Source: Nocardia uniformis NBRC 13702
Lineage (GTDB): Bacteria > Actinomycetota > Actinomycetes > Mycobacteriales > Mycobacteriaceae
DNA: 64,000 bases
Direction of reading: 5' to 3'
Assembly (NCBI RefSeq): GCF_001613345.1
Contig: NZ_BDCE01000057.1
Coordinates: forward strand, 186,001-250,000
The notes below the pieces were generated by a model that was not told the origin of the DNA, ran no database searches, and was given only the letters and a program-made list of their open reading frames with translations. Positions 32,601 through 43,079 of the stretch are shown here, piece by piece. Position numbers and translations under genes: made by a program. Each line of letters opens with the position of its first letter. Position 1 is the stretch's first letter.

Positions 32601-35600
32601 ATGACGGCGACAGTTCACAAACTGTCTGCCGGTGACGGGTTCGAATACTACCTACGGCAGACAGCGGCTCACGACGTCAGCGAGCGTGGGCGTAATTCCT
32701 TGGCCGATTATTACTCAGTCAAGGGTGAGTCGCCTGGTGTCTGGATGGGTTCGGGTCTGTCGGAGTTCGACTCGATCGCTGCGGGGGATGCGGTCACCGA
32801 GCCACAGATGCGGGCGTTGTTCGGGCTGGGGCGGCACCCGGACGCGGAGGCGATCGAGGACCGCGTGTATGCCGAGCAGCTGGACGCTGGCGCGAAACCG
32901 AAGGACGCGCGACGTGCGGCGTTGGCGGAGTCGCAGCTGGGGCAGCCGTTCCGAATCTTCACCGAGGCCAGTGAGTTTCGGCGTCGGTGCGCCGAAGAGT
33001 TCACCGACTACAACCTGGACCAGGGGGAGCGTTGGAACGCTCCGATTCCTGATGAGGTTCGAGCGGAGATCCGGACACGGGTCGCGCGCGAACTGTTCTG
33101 CGCGGAGTTCGATCGTCCGCCGCTGAACGATCGCGAGCTGTCGGGCTGGGTCGCCCGTAACTCACGCAACGCGACGACCGCCGTCGCGGGTTTCGATGTC
33201 TGTTTCTCTCCCGTGAAGTCGATTTCGGTGCTGTGGGCGATCGCGCCACGAGCGATCGCGGAGAAGATCGAGCGGGCGCACCGCATGGCGGTTTCGGATG
33301 CGCTGGCGTTCCTGGAAGCGCATGCCGCCTACACCCGGTTGGGGGCGAACGGGGTCGCGCAGGTGGATACGCGCGGGTTGGTCGCGACCGCGTTCGAGCA
33401 TCGCGACAGCCGCGCCGGTGACCCGGATCTGCACACGCACGTGGTGATCTCGACCAAGGTCCGCACGCGCGAGGGCGGGCTGTGGCGGGCGCTGGATGCT
33501 CGGATGCTGTACCGGGTGCTGGTCACCGCTTCGGAGATTTACAACACCCGCTCCGAGCATTACGTGAACGCCTTTGCCGGGCCGGAATTCGCTGATCGCG
33601 GTGACGGCGATCCGGACAAGCGGCCGATCCGCGAGATCGTAGGTGTCGCGGAGGCGCTGCGGGAGTTGTGGTCTCGCCGTGACGCCGCGATCGAGGCGCG
33701 CCTCGCTGAACTCGCTCGCCACTTCCACACCGAGTGGGGGCGTGAGCCGACCACGGTAGAGATGCTGAAGCTGTCCGAACGTGCCACCCTCGACACACGC
33801 CCCGCCAAGCACCAACTCCGCTCCCTGGCGGACCAACGCGCCATCTGGTGGCAGGAGGCGGTGGAGCTACTCGGCGGTGAGGCCGCAGTGGCGGAGATGA
33901 TTTGGAACGCCTGCCATCCCCGCCCGGTGCAGCGGGTCCGGGTGAGCCCGGAATGGGTTGCGGGTGCGGCGGATCGGGTCATAGATGTGGTGTCACGTAA
34001 GCGTTCGGTATGGCAGGTCACACACGTGCGATCAGAAGTCGAACGGCAGATCCGCGGCCAGGTCACCGCCGACGAATGGGAGCAGGCGGCAGCGGCCGTT
34101 ATGGAGGCGGCGCTCTCGCCGTCACGGTCGATCGCCCGTACCCAACCCGACCGATTCGACGAGCCGCGGCTGTTGCGGCGCGCGGACGGAACCAGCGTGT
34201 ACACGGTCGCGGAGTCGCAGCAGTACACCTCGGCGGTGGTGCTGGCCGCCGAACATCGGCTGGTCGCCGCCGCGCAGACGACCGGAGGTCGCACGGTTGC
34301 CGATGTCGCGGTGGATGTCGCGTTGCTGGAGTTCGCGGCCAACAACGATGGTCGTGAACTCAATGCCGGGCAGGTGGCGTTGGTGCGTGAGTTCGCTACG
34401 TCCGGGCGGCGTTTGCAGGTGGCGATCGCTCCGGCCGGTACTGGCAAGACGGTGGCGATGCGGGTGCTGGTGCGGGCGTGGATGGGGGAGGGCGGCACCG
34501 TTCTCGGGCTCGCGCCGACCGCCGCGTCGGCCGCGGTGTTGGAAGGCGAGATCGCCGCCGGTGTTCCCGTGGTCACCATCGACAAACTCGCCTACATCCT
34601 GACCCATCTCACTCCCGAAACCTCTGGGCGCGTGCATGTTCCTGCGTGGGTGCACGCGATCGGCGCGGGCACTCTGGTGATCATCGACGAGGCCGCGAAA
34701 GCCTCGACACGACAGCTGGATCTGGTCGTGGATTTTCTGCTGCGGCGCGGCGCGGTGGTGCGTGCGATCGGTGACGATCGTCAGTTGGCGTCGATCACTG
34801 CGGGTGGGGTGCTGCGCGATATCGCGGACATCGCGGGTGCGGTCACTCTCAGCCGGGTAATGCGATTCACCGACCCCGCGGAGGCCGCTGCGACACTGGC
34901 TGTACGCGAGGGTGATCCGTCGGTGATCGCGTTCTACGCCGACCGCAATCGCCTCCACATTGGCACCTTGGACACGGTGATCGACGCCGCCTACACGGCG
35001 TGGGCCGCCGATCGTGCCGCCGGATTGGACGCGGTGATGCTGGCCCCTACGCGCGAGATCGTGGCGGTTTTGAACCAGCGGGCACGGGCCGATCGGCTCG
35101 CCGCCATGACGACGGAGATCGAGCCGGAAGTTGAGCTGTCGGACGGGTTGAAAGCGTCTGCGGGGGACGTGATTTGTACCCGCCGCAACAATCCGTTGTT
35201 GCGGATCAGCGGTACCGACTATGTCCGAAATGGATACCGGTGGCAGGTGATCGAGGCGCGCTCGGACGGCAGCATAGTCGCGGCGCACCTCGACTGCGGC
35301 CGTCACGTTCTGCTGCCACGTGATTACGTGCTCAAGGAGGTGACGTTGGGGTGGGCTACCACCATCGACTCCGCCCAAGGCATCACCGCCGACGTCGGGC
35401 ACAGCGTGCTCACCGGATCGGAAACCCGCGCCCAGCTGTACGTGGCGATCTCACGTGGTCGCCGCCGCAACGACATCTACGCGCAGACCGCCGTCGATCT
35501 CGCACACAACCTGCTCAGCGAACGTGCCTTGCATCCGCCGACAGTGGTCGACATCCTCACCGAGGTCCTGTCCCGCGACACCACACAAAGGTCAGCGACG

Positions 35601-38246
35601 ACCAGTCACCGCGAAACGTTCGCTCCTGCAACACGGCTCGCACACGCCGCCGACGCCTACACACACGCCCTCGGGGCGGCGGCCGAACACCTCGCCGGCC
35701 CTGAGGTGATGTGCCGCATCGACAGCGAAGCATCGCAGCTGTTTCCCGGCCTCACCGACTACGGCGGGTGGCCCGCGTTACGGCAACATCTGGCCATCAT
35801 CGCCATCTCTGCCGGCGAGGACGGGCATCCCTGTGACCCGCTCGAACGATTGGCCGCGGCGGTCGCCGAACGTGACTTCGACGGGGTCCGCGACCCTGCT
35901 GCGGTGCTGGACTGGCGGCTGGACCGCACAGGCACCCACTCCAGCGGATCAGGGCCGCTGCCGTGGCTGACCGGCATCCCCGATGCCTTACGCGACGACC
36001 CCGAATTCGGTCCCTACCTGACCGCGCGCGCCCGGTTGGTTTCCGATCTCGCCACGCACGTCGGGCACCAATCTGAGGCATGGACGGCGGCCACCGCACC
36101 CGCCTGGTCCCGGCCTCTCCAGACACAATCTTTTACGGGCAATCCCAGCGTGGTAGGGGATCTGGCGGTGTGGCGGGCCGCCCGCCGCATCGACGACGCG
36201 GACCACCGACCGACCGGGCCGAGACTGCCAGACTTCGGCATCACCGGCCGCCACCAACGCGTCCTCGACGAACGCGTCACCGCACTGGCAGGCGAGCTCA
36301 CCGACACTCTCGGCAAATGGCTTCCCGCCGTCGACGACATCGATCCCCGCGTTGCCGAGGACCCCTTCTGGCCCGTACTGGCCAACCGGCTCGACCTCGC
36401 TCACCGCTCCGGAATCGACGTTCCCGCACTCCTACACAGTGCCGCCGAACGTGGACCGCTACCCGACGAACAACCCACCGCCGCACTGTGGTGGCGGCTG
36501 GCGGGAGATCTCGATCTCGGCGTTCTCGACACCGACTACCGCCACACCGATCCGCTGCGCCCGTCGTGGATCACCGACGTCGAAGACATCCTCGGCCCAG
36601 ATCTCACCGCGTTGGCACAGGCCGATCCCACATGGCCCCGCCTGGTTGCCGCGGTCGAATCCGCCGACCCGACCCGCTGGACGCCCCGCAGCCTATTGTC
36701 CACCGCCAGTGAGCTTCTCCTGGATGCCAGCGATCCCGCCGACCGGCCTCGCCCCGACCACTACGTCACCGCGCTGGCATGGCGAATCACCGCCATCACC
36801 CGCCACCACCTCAACCTCCACCGCGCCGCTGCGGAACTGCCGGAAGAGGAACCAACACACCCCGACGAGGACGAGGAATACGCTGCGCGCCAGGGCTGCC
36901 CACCCGATATCGAATATCGCGGCGCCCACCCTCTCGACGCCCCCGATCCACGCGCCCCGCACCTTCCGATCGACACCGATGCGGACTATCTCGCCTCGCT
37001 GGAAGCACTTGCTCCACCGGGTGATTCACCCGCCGTCGACGCAGAGCGATCGCTCGACAGCGAGTTCTCCGACGAGGACGACACGAGTTGGGAATTGCCG
37101 GTGGACCCAGCCACCATCCTTGACCACCGTGAGCTCCCCTCCGACGAACGCGCCACGGTGTTGCGTGCCGAGCACGACGATTACGCCCGCACTTACCGCG
37201 ATCTGTTTATTGCCTACCACTGCGGCGCAGGTCGCCACCTCCAAGCCATGCAAGCCTATCTCGACCAGCTGCGCGCCCGCCGCGACGAACAACGCCCCTA
37301 CCTGCTCGCTGCCCGCGAGGCACATGCCGACTGGATCGCCGCCGACCGGGAAGCTGCCGCCTACCGCACCCGCATCGACGAACTCACCACCCGCATCCAG
37401 GACAAAGACCGCGACACTGACCTGGTTGATCTCGACGCGCTGCTCGCGGCTATCCCCGACCCCGCCGCACGGACAAGGTTCGCTGAGCAGATTGCCGACC
37501 TCCGTGCGCCCCCACCGACCGACAGTGATGTTCTCGATCTGTACATGGCAACGATATGCGCCGACTCCGCGGCCGAGGCCGCCAACCGAGCGAAAACTCT
37601 CTCCGACAACGCCTTCCACGACCTACTCGAAGCCGCCGGACTCACCGGAGTCGTCACCGCCGAGACCGTCGAAACCGCGCGCCTCACCGCAGATGATCTC
37701 GACCTGGCAGAACTCAACCAAGCCCGCTTCCGCTACCAATGGAAACTTGCCCAGCTCCAGCGATTCGGCGTCGAACCCACCACCCCGTTGGACCTTCCGG
37801 CTCGAAGCGAATTCCACACTGTCGGCACCACCAGCCCCGCCATCCACGACACGGCGCCGACACCTGGACACGTCGAGCCGAACCCGGATCAAGAGCTTCG
37901 GCACTTCACCGACAGCGAGCTCGACCAGCGAATCCGCGACCTCACCACCCAGCTCGCTCTGGCTACCGCGACGGACGCGGCGCTGTTCCGTTGGACCCGC
38001 ACCAGCACCCCGGATTTCGATCAACAGCTACACAGACACCGCCTCGCAGCCGATATCGAGCGGCGGCGTCACGTCCTCGCAGCCGGCCACGCAGAACTCC
38101 AACGCCGCTGCGATCTTCCTGCCGACCAGCGGGCAGCGGAGGACGACGTACGGGAAATCCGGGAAGACCGCGCAATCCGGCCGGACAATGCCGTAGGGCC
38201 TGAAAGCGCTACTGGCGCAGCTGTATCAGAGGGAATAGAACTCTGA
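32601..38246 (+). CDS. traA: MobF-family conjugative relaxase/helicase TraA
   Basis: 1881 residues. The N-terminal TrwC/TraA relaxase domain has tandem tyrosines near Y16-Y17 and Y37-Y38, and the metal-binding triad His267, His278, His280 in HRDSRAGDPDLHTHVV, spaced as in TrwC. The SF1 helicase follows: Walker A APAGTGKT at about 610-617, Walker B VIIDEA at about 693-698, and motif VI-like LYVAISRGRRRNDIY. The last 800 residues are acidic, Pro/Arg-rich and variable, with helical segments. It nicks oriT and unwinds DNA for transfer. GGGGAAATG start. The T4SS operon it would serve lies 26 kb away at 1-6 kb in opposite orientation, which suggests insertions or rearrangement. Confidence 0.92.
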   Translation: MTATVHKLSAGDGFEYYLRQTAAHDVSERGRNSLADYYSVKGESPGVWMGSGLSEFDSIAAGDAVTEPQMRALFGLGRHPDAEAIEDRVYAEQLDAGAKPKDARRAALAESQLGQPFRIFTEASEFRRRCAEEFTDYNLDQGERWNAPIPDEVRAEIRTRVARELFCAEFDRPPLNDRELSGWVARNSRNATTAVAGFDVCFSPVKSISVLWAIAPRAIAEKIERAHRMAVSDALAFLEAHAAYTRLGANGVAQVDTRGLVATAFEHRDSRAGDPDLHTHVVISTKVRTREGGLWRALDARMLYRVLVTASEIYNTRSEHYVNAFAGPEFADRGDGDPDKRPIREIVGVAEALRELWSRRDAAIEARLAELARHFHTEWGREPTTVEMLKLSERATLDTRPAKHQLRSLADQRAIWWQEAVELLGGEAAVAEMIWNACHPRPVQRVRVSPEWVAGAADRVIDVVSRKRSVWQVTHVRSEVERQIRGQVTADEWEQAAAAVMEAALSPSRSIARTQPDRFDEPRLLRRADGTSVYTVAESQQYTSAVVLAAEHRLVAAAQTTGGRTVADVAVDVALLEFAANNDGRELNAGQVALVREFATSGRRLQVAIAPAGTGKTVAMRVLVRAWMGEGGTVLGLAPTAASAAVLEGEIAAGVPVVTIDKLAYILTHLTPETSGRVHVPAWVHAIGAGTLVIIDEAAKASTRQLDLVVDFLLRRGAVVRAIGDDRQLASITAGGVLRDIADIAGAVTLSRVMRFTDPAEAAATLAVREGDPSVIAFYADRNRLHIGTLDTVIDAAYTAWAADRAAGLDAVMLAPTREIVAVLNQRARADRLAAMTTEIEPEVELSDGLKASAGDVICTRRNNPLLRISGTDYVRNGYRWQVIEARSDGSIVAAHLDCGRHVLLPRDYVLKEVTLGWATTIDSAQGITADVGHSVLTGSETRAQLYVAISRGRRRNDIYAQTAVDLAHNLLSERALHPPTVVDILTEVLSRDTTQRSATTSHRETFAPATRLAHAADAYTHALGAAAEHLAGPEVMCRIDSEASQLFPGLTDYGGWPALRQHLAIIAISAGEDGHPCDPLERLAAAVAERDFDGVRDPAAVLDWRLDRTGTHSSGSGPLPWLTGIPDALRDDPEFGPYLTARARLVSDLATHVGHQSEAWTAATAPAWSRPLQTQSFTGNPSVVGDLAVWRAARRIDDADHRPTGPRLPDFGITGRHQRVLDERVTALAGELTDTLGKWLPAVDDIDPRVAEDPFWPVLANRLDLAHRSGIDVPALLHSAAERGPLPDEQPTAALWWRLAGDLDLGVLDTDYRHTDPLRPSWITDVEDILGPDLTALAQADPTWPRLVAAVESADPTRWTPRSLLSTASELLLDASDPADRPRPDHYVTALAWRITAITRHHLNLHRAAAELPEEEPTHPDEDEEYAARQGCPPDIEYRGAHPLDAPDPRAPHLPIDTDADYLASLEALAPPGDSPAVDAERSLDSEFSDEDDTSWELPVDPATILDHRELPSDERATVLRAEHDDYARTYRDLFIAYHCGAGRHLQAMQAYLDQLRARRDEQRPYLLAAREAHADWIAADREAAAYRTRIDELTTRIQDKDRDTDLVDLDALLAAIPDPAARTRFAEQIADLRAPPPTDSDVLDLYMATICADSAAEAANRAKTLSDNAFHDLLEAAGLTGVVTAETVETARLTADDLDLAELNQARFRYQWKLAQLQRFGVEPTTPLDLPARSEFHTVGTTSPAIHDTAPTPGHVEPNPDQELRHFTDSELDQRIRDLTTQLALATATDAALFRWTRTSTPDFDQQLHRHRLAADIERRRHVLAAGHAELQRRCDLPADQRAAEDDVREIREDRAIRPDNAVGPESATGAAVSEGIEL

Positions 38247-38371
38247 CGTGCATTCAGGTGGTGACCCGCCCATTTGCTGAGTCCCGGTAAAAAAACTGCT
38301 CACGTCGGGGAAGAGAGCTTGCCGGATGGGGGCGCAATTGGCGCGGTGTTATCCGGCCGCAACGCAACTGG

Positions 38372-38905
38372 TCACGATCCGCGGAGCCAACCCAATCTCC
38401 ATCGTGGCCGCGCTGGTAGCGGTGCGGGCGTCTCTGGAAACAGCGTGATCGGCACCGACGGTAGGTCGAGTTCTGCGCGCGCGGCTCCGATGAACCGTTC
38501 GAACGACTCTCGAGCCGGTCGTCGCGCATGGTTCCACTCGTCAACGGTGAACAACCGCTCTGGTGCATCGTGGAATAGTTCGAGGATCGCGCGGTCCACC
38601 AGCGTCGCCGTGGTGACGACATCCCCCGACCCATGCAGCCAAACCGCCGCGAGCGCGCTGTCCCAGGGTACGAAGTTGCTGGTGCGAGCGTTTTGAATCA
38701 CCGATGGGAGTGCCTCAGCGCTCACGTCGGTGAGCGCAATAGTCCGAATCGCTTCGTACATCGCTTCGAACTGCTCGGCGAACCGTTGGTAGCTCGCGGT
38801 CTTCTGATCTCGTCGCCACCGAGCAGCCTCTGATCGGCTGTCCCACAGTCTGCCGACCACGATCCCGAGAATGCCTGCGGCAGCGGCCAATAGCGCTGCG
38901 GTCAC
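38372..38905 (-). CDS. membrane-anchored protein of unknown function
   Basis: 177 residues from GTG. One membrane helix at about residues 2-18 (TAALLAAAAGILGIVVG), then a helical soluble domain with WRRDQKTASYQRFAEQFEAM, LFTVDEWNHARRPARESFER and a Pro-rich end. The layout (single N-terminal anchor plus charged helical domain) is common among uncharacterised actinobacterial proteins. No family named. Convergent with traA, 125 bases between the stops. Confidence 0.6.
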   Translation of the reverse strand: MTAALLAAAAGILGIVVGRLWDSRSEAARWRRDQKTASYQRFAEQFEAMYEAIRTIALTDVSAEALPSVIQNARTSNFVPWDSALAAVWLHGSGDVVTTATLVDRAILELFHDAPERLFTVDEWNHARRPARESFERFIGAARAELDLPSVPITLFPETPAPLPARPRWRLGWLRGS

Positions 38906-39076
38906 ATCACCCCAACCGTCCTGGACCGATCCTGTGCGACTGCGCAGGAGTCTCGTCCAAGTCTATCTTCCAAGCCCCAGTTCAGGTTTCGAGACAGCAA
39001 GGCCGTCAGTCCATAGCCCGCCGAGTTGGATGGAGTGAGCGGTACCCTCGGGGTCTGGTCGAAACGAGGGGGCGTG

Positions 39077-39778
39077 GTGCACATGGTAGAACGCCAGCCA
39101 GATCCATCTCTGGATCCGGGACGGGCACCGACCACCGCGCGACAGCGGGCGTCGCAGGCGCCTGTCTTCGATCAACTCGTGCAGCGCTACGAGACGGCCT
39201 ACCGGGACAGGCCCGAACAGGTTCGCGCTGGCATGTGGCTCGCTGAGCGCCTCGACTCTGGCGCGCGAGTCTTGGACGTCGGTTGCGGAACCGGCGTTCC
39301 TACCGCCCGTCAGCTCGTTGACGCCGGAATTCAGGTGGTGGGCATCGACATCTCACCTGCGATGGTCTCTGCCGCCTCCGCTGCGGTTCCCGAGGCCATC
39401 ATCCACAACTGTGACGTCCTGGACCTCACCGAGAGCGGCTTCGACGGTGCCGTCGCGTTCTTCTCACTGCTCATGCTGCCCAGAACCGACATACTCCGAG
39501 CGCTTTCCGTCCTGCACAAGGCCATCCAGCCAGGCGGATACCTGTTGATCAGCATGGTCGAGGCGGACCTCGACGACACACCGGTGAAATTCCTGGATAC
39601 CGACGTTCGGGTCAGTGGCTACCAACGCGACGCACTCTGTCGAGTAGTGGAACAAGCTGGCTTCGCCATTCTCGATATGAGGGTTGTCGACAACACGCCT
39701 GCCATTGCCCAGGCCGAACCCGAGACTCAGCTGTACGTCTATTCCCGATGTTCCCCTTACGACGGGGACAGTCAGTAG
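39077..39778 (+). CDS. SAM-dependent class I methyltransferase
   Basis: About 233 residues. Rossmann methyltransferase motifs are RVLDVGCGTGVPTARQLVDA (motif I, glycine-rich), VVGIDISPAMVSAA (motif II) and a GFDGAVAFFSLLMLP segment in post-motif position. Resembles Methyltransf_25/11 enzymes. The start is one of GTG 39074, GTG 39077 or ATG 39083, with GAGGGG before them. A Pro/Arg linker precedes the catalytic domain. Substrate unknown; the gene stands alone, divergent from the membrane protein and 36 bases before the FAD oxidase, so those two may be co-transcribed. Confidence 0.85.
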   Translation: MHMVERQPDPSLDPGRAPTTARQRASQAPVFDQLVQRYETAYRDRPEQVRAGMWLAERLDSGARVLDVGCGTGVPTARQLVDAGIQVVGIDISPAMVSAASAAVPEAIIHNCDVLDLTESGFDGAVAFFSLLMLPRTDILRALSVLHKAIQPGGYLLISMVEADLDDTPVKFLDTDVRVSGYQRDALCRVVEQAGFAILDMRVVDNTPAIAQAEPETQLYVYSRCSPYDGDSQ

Positions 39779-39814
39779 CGGCCTTTTCGCATAGGGTCCC
39801 GCTAAAGTCTGGCT

Positions 39815-40951
39815 ATGGCGGACGCGGACCTTCGTGGTGCGATGCGTGATTTCGGCGGAATGACCTGCCGCACCCCCCAGTTGGTGGTCCGCCCGAATTC
39901 CGCCGCGGAGATCGCCGCCGTCATCCGGGACGCTGCAACCGGAGAGGCCGCGGACGTGGTTGTGCGGGGCTGCGGCCATTCCTCACGGGGCGAGTCCTTG
40001 ACCGACGGCATCGCCCTCGACATGCGCGGCATGATCACCGTGCATCGGGTGAGCGAGGACAGTGTCACCGTGGACGCGGGGGCAACCTGGCGTGAGGTGT
40101 TGGACGCGACGCTGCCGTACGCACGCGTACCGCCGGTCTTGACCGACTACCTCGACCTGACCGTGGGTGGGACGCTCTCGGCCGCTGGCATCGGCGGCGC
40201 CTCCCACATTCACGGCACTCAGGCAGCAAACGTCATCGAGCTCGAGGCGGTCACGCCCGAGGCGGAGATCGTCACCTGCTCGCCCACCCACCGTCGCCCC
40301 CTCTTCGATTCGCTGCGGGCCGGGATGGGCCGTCACGGCGTCATCACGACGGCTACCCTTCGCCTGATCACAGCGCCGGAGCGGGTGCTCTCGTTCAGCC
40401 TGCATTGCGCCTCGGTAGCCGAGCTCATCGCCGAGCAGGGCCTCATCAGCGCAGACCACGTCTCCGGCCAGGTCAAGTCGTCCGGCTTCGAGCTCAAGGC
40501 CGTGATGTACGACGCGAGTAGCCCGCCCAGTGGGCTCTCACCCTCCGATGTCGAAGAGCTTTCGTTCGTCGAGTTTGCCGACCGTATGCGGCCGGACGTG
40601 GAGAAACTTGTCGAGCTCGGAGAGTGGGAGCAACCCCATCCATGGGGCCAGATCATCCTTCCCGCCGCCCAGGCCGCCACGTTCATCGAACACACGCTGG
40701 CCCACACCACACCCGCCGACATCGGCCTCAGCGGCGTCATACTCATCAAACGCTTCCGACCTGGCCATGTACCGATGCTGCGCGCGCCATCGGACGCGGC
40801 GCTTTTCGCCGTCCTGCGTACCGCATCCCCCGGTTGTCACACGGTTGCCCATATGTCTGCGGCCAACGAGCAGCTATACGACCGAGCTCAGGCTATAGGC
40901 GGCGTTCCGTATCCGCCGAAGCCCGTTTCGGATGTCGCTCAAGCCACCTGA
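39815..40951 (+). CDS. FAD-linked oxidase, cytokinin-dehydrogenase-like
   Basis: 378 residues. The FAD_binding_4 domain has VVRGCGHSSRGESLTDGIAL, where the His is the expected covalent flavin site, followed by VDAGATWREVLDATLPYARV and TVGGTLSAAGIGGASHIHG. The C-terminal part ends NEQLYDRAQAIGGVPYPPKP, the type of tail seen in cytokinin dehydrogenases. At 378 residues it is shorter than the usual 450-530, so the substrate-cap domain is reduced. Plant-associated nocardioform bacteria carry such genes; a role in cytokinin breakdown is inferred from family only. Confidence 0.82.
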   Translation: MADADLRGAMRDFGGMTCRTPQLVVRPNSAAEIAAVIRDAATGEAADVVVRGCGHSSRGESLTDGIALDMRGMITVHRVSEDSVTVDAGATWREVLDATLPYARVPPVLTDYLDLTVGGTLSAAGIGGASHIHGTQAANVIELEAVTPEAEIVTCSPTHRRPLFDSLRAGMGRHGVITTATLRLITAPERVLSFSLHCASVAELIAEQGLISADHVSGQVKSSGFELKAVMYDASSPPSGLSPSDVEELSFVEFADRMRPDVEKLVELGEWEQPHPWGQIILPAAQAATFIEHTLAHTTPADIGLSGVILIKRFRPGHVPMLRAPSDAALFAVLRTASPGCHTVAHMSAANEQLYDRAQAIGGVPYPPKPVSDVAQAT

Positions 40952-41152
40952 CACATAGCACCGCGTTCGCCGCGTGCGGAGTGGGCGACCGTTTGGCCAG
41001 CACGGCTGTCGGGGGGTCCGCGGAGAGGGGGTGCTGGGCACCCCGGTTCGTTGATGTCATCCACGGGGCCGATCGTAGGAAGCCTCATGCTCTACCCGAT
41101 GCCGTATCGTCCAATCAATCCGTATCGGGCCCTGGGGATGTCGGCTTCGGCG

Positions 41153-42727
41153 TCAGCCCCGATCGGCGGGCAGCGACGCGATCAAGTGGGCGAGGGCCTC
41201 GCGGTCGGCCTGGTATTGCTCGGCCAGGCGGCGCTGCTGGGCGGCGTTGGCCGCGCGGGCCTGTGCGAGTGCCGAACGGAACTCGGCCAGCTGCTGGTCA
41301 CGGCGGGCCGCCTCATACTGGGCGGTATTGCGGTCGCTGCGGTACTTCCCCACGGGGATGAGCGCGCCGAGTGCGAACAGGACCGCCACGAACCACTGGC
41401 CGAAGACGACCATGACGAGGGCGAGGGCCGTGAGGCCCGTGAACACGATGGTGCCGACGGTCTTGGAAGGGGAGTCGGCATAGCCCACCGCGATGGCGCG
41501 TTCGACGGCGGCGAGCTGTTCCGTGTCGTGGCCTTCGCTCGTGACCTCGACGGTCGCGGTGCGGTACGTGATGGCGGTGACGACTGGTGCGGGTGCGACG
41601 AGCACCCCGGCGAGACGCGAGCGCAGCAGCGGAGCACTTAGTTGGAAAGCGAGGCGGCGCAGCGGGATCGGGGTATCGGGGTCGAACAGGTCACTGCGGA
41701 CCAGTGTCACGAGCGTCCCGGCGGCCTGGCCCCAGCTCGGCGCGGAGAGCCGCGCCTGCTCGGCAGGCAAGTGCAGGTCCTCCATAGCCCGCACCAGCGG
41801 CCGTTCAGCGGGGCTGGGCTCTTCGATGAGCTCCTGGAGGTAGGTGCGCCAGCTCGTGTCGTCCAACGCCGCGAGGGCTTCGGTGTGATCGGGTTCAACC
41901 GCGAAGTGGGCGCGTAGCGCTGTGAAGGTCTCGGCCTTCGTCGGTGCGGTTTTACCGTCGGAACCGAACACCTCGATCGCCCGGTCCCAGGCCTGGAGTT
42001 CCTCCTCGCCGACGGCGGCGGGGTCGAAGAGAGCGGCGAGACGGCCGGACAGCTGCTCGGCGGCGGCCGGGCCGAAGCGGCCGAGGGCCGCGTGCTTCCA
42101 CAGGGTCCGCCAGCCGTGGGCCACGTGGCCTGCTGCGGTCTGGCCGAGGCCGACCGGTTCGGATAGCAGCCGCGGCACGGCAGCATCGATGAACGCGGGC
42201 TGGTCGAAGCACACGCCCACGGCGAGGTTGAATAGCTCGGCGCGGACCGCGTCGCGCTGGCGGGCGGACTCGAGCCCGAACCGCACGTCCTCGAAAGGGT
42301 TCGCGCCGCGGCGGCGAGCCGGGACGGCGGCGGGGTGGCGCTCGCGCAGGATCAGCGGTAGGACCGCCAGTGCGGCCGGCGGCATCCAGTAGCCGGGGAC
42401 GTCGTCGACCTCGGCCACGACGGCCGGACCGTTCTGGGCGAGAGTCCTGAATGCTTTGCGGATCTCCTTGCGCGCCTGGTATTCGTCGAATTCGAGCAGT
42501 TGGAAGCGTAGTTCGGTCCATTCGAGGACGGTGCTGATCTGGTCGGTGACCGAGTCGATCCGGGAGCCGACCTGTTCGAGGTGCTGCGCGACCTTGGCTT
42601 GTTCGGAGGCGAGGCGGCTGGCTTCGCGGTGGCGCGCGGCCCGCTCGGCGGCGAGCTGGCCGTCGATGTCGTTGATGGCGTTGGCCTGGCCGATCTGGCC
42701 GGTCCACCAGGGGCTTACACGGGACAT
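41153..42727 (-). CDS. large coiled-coil protein with two C-terminal membrane helices
   Basis: 524 residues with GGAG before the ATG. Residues about 20-75 form an alpha-helical coiled coil (LAAERAARHREASRLASEQA). A helical soluble body follows with LQAWDRAIEVFGSDGKTAPT and RPLVRAMEDLHLPAEQARLS. Two adjacent membrane helices lie at about 435-470 (TVGTIVFTGLTALALVMVVF, FVAVLFALGALIPVG), and a second charged coiled coil ends the protein. No family recognised. Architecture (long coiled coils with a hairpin membrane anchor) is that of membrane-associated scaffolds or some phage-defence effectors. Confidence 0.65.
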   Translation of the reverse strand: MSRVSPWWTGQIGQANAINDIDGQLAAERAARHREASRLASEQAKVAQHLEQVGSRIDSVTDQISTVLEWTELRFQLLEFDEYQARKEIRKAFRTLAQNGPAVVAEVDDVPGYWMPPAALAVLPLILRERHPAAVPARRRGANPFEDVRFGLESARQRDAVRAELFNLAVGVCFDQPAFIDAAVPRLLSEPVGLGQTAAGHVAHGWRTLWKHAALGRFGPAAAEQLSGRLAALFDPAAVGEEELQAWDRAIEVFGSDGKTAPTKAETFTALRAHFAVEPDHTEALAALDDTSWRTYLQELIEEPSPAERPLVRAMEDLHLPAEQARLSAPSWGQAAGTLVTLVRSDLFDPDTPIPLRRLAFQLSAPLLRSRLAGVLVAPAPVVTAITYRTATVEVTSEGHDTEQLAAVERAIAVGYADSPSKTVGTIVFTGLTALALVMVVFGQWFVAVLFALGALIPVGKYRSDRNTAQYEAARRDQQLAEFRSALAQARAANAAQQRRLAEQYQADREALAHLIASLPADRG

Positions 42728-43079
42728 TACGACTACTCCGGGACGGTGTGGGTTCGCGGGCGGGACCATTGTGCCCGACATGCGCAAACAGCGAGGTCTC
42801 TGAGAGCGGGCCTCGCCGTGCGTTGGGCAGACCGGCGACGAAATCCCGTTTGCGTCAGCATGTTTCACAGCGATCAGGAGCCCGGCGATAGCGGGTGGAG
42901 CCGGGAGCGGTCGTCGTCGAGCACCGCGACTCGATTGTGTTGCCCCAGTTCAGGAATCGGGTGCGTTGCTTGCGCGCTCGGTGTTGCGATGCTGGTGTAC
43001 GGGGGTCTTAAAGTTGAGGATACGCCTGGCCTTACCGGTCCCCGCGATGCCACCGGACGGCCACCGCCTTCGCCGGACT
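42728..43079. other. 352-base gap without a convincing gene
   Basis: Between two minus-strand genes. Open frames here are GC-driven and lack landmarks. It should hold the promoter of the coiled-coil gene; no clear box was found. Confidence 0.35.

Noticed and set aside
36352..38196. 614-codon plus-strand frame inside traA
   Set aside because: Pro/Thr/Ser/Arg-biased shadow in another frame of the relaxase C-terminal region.
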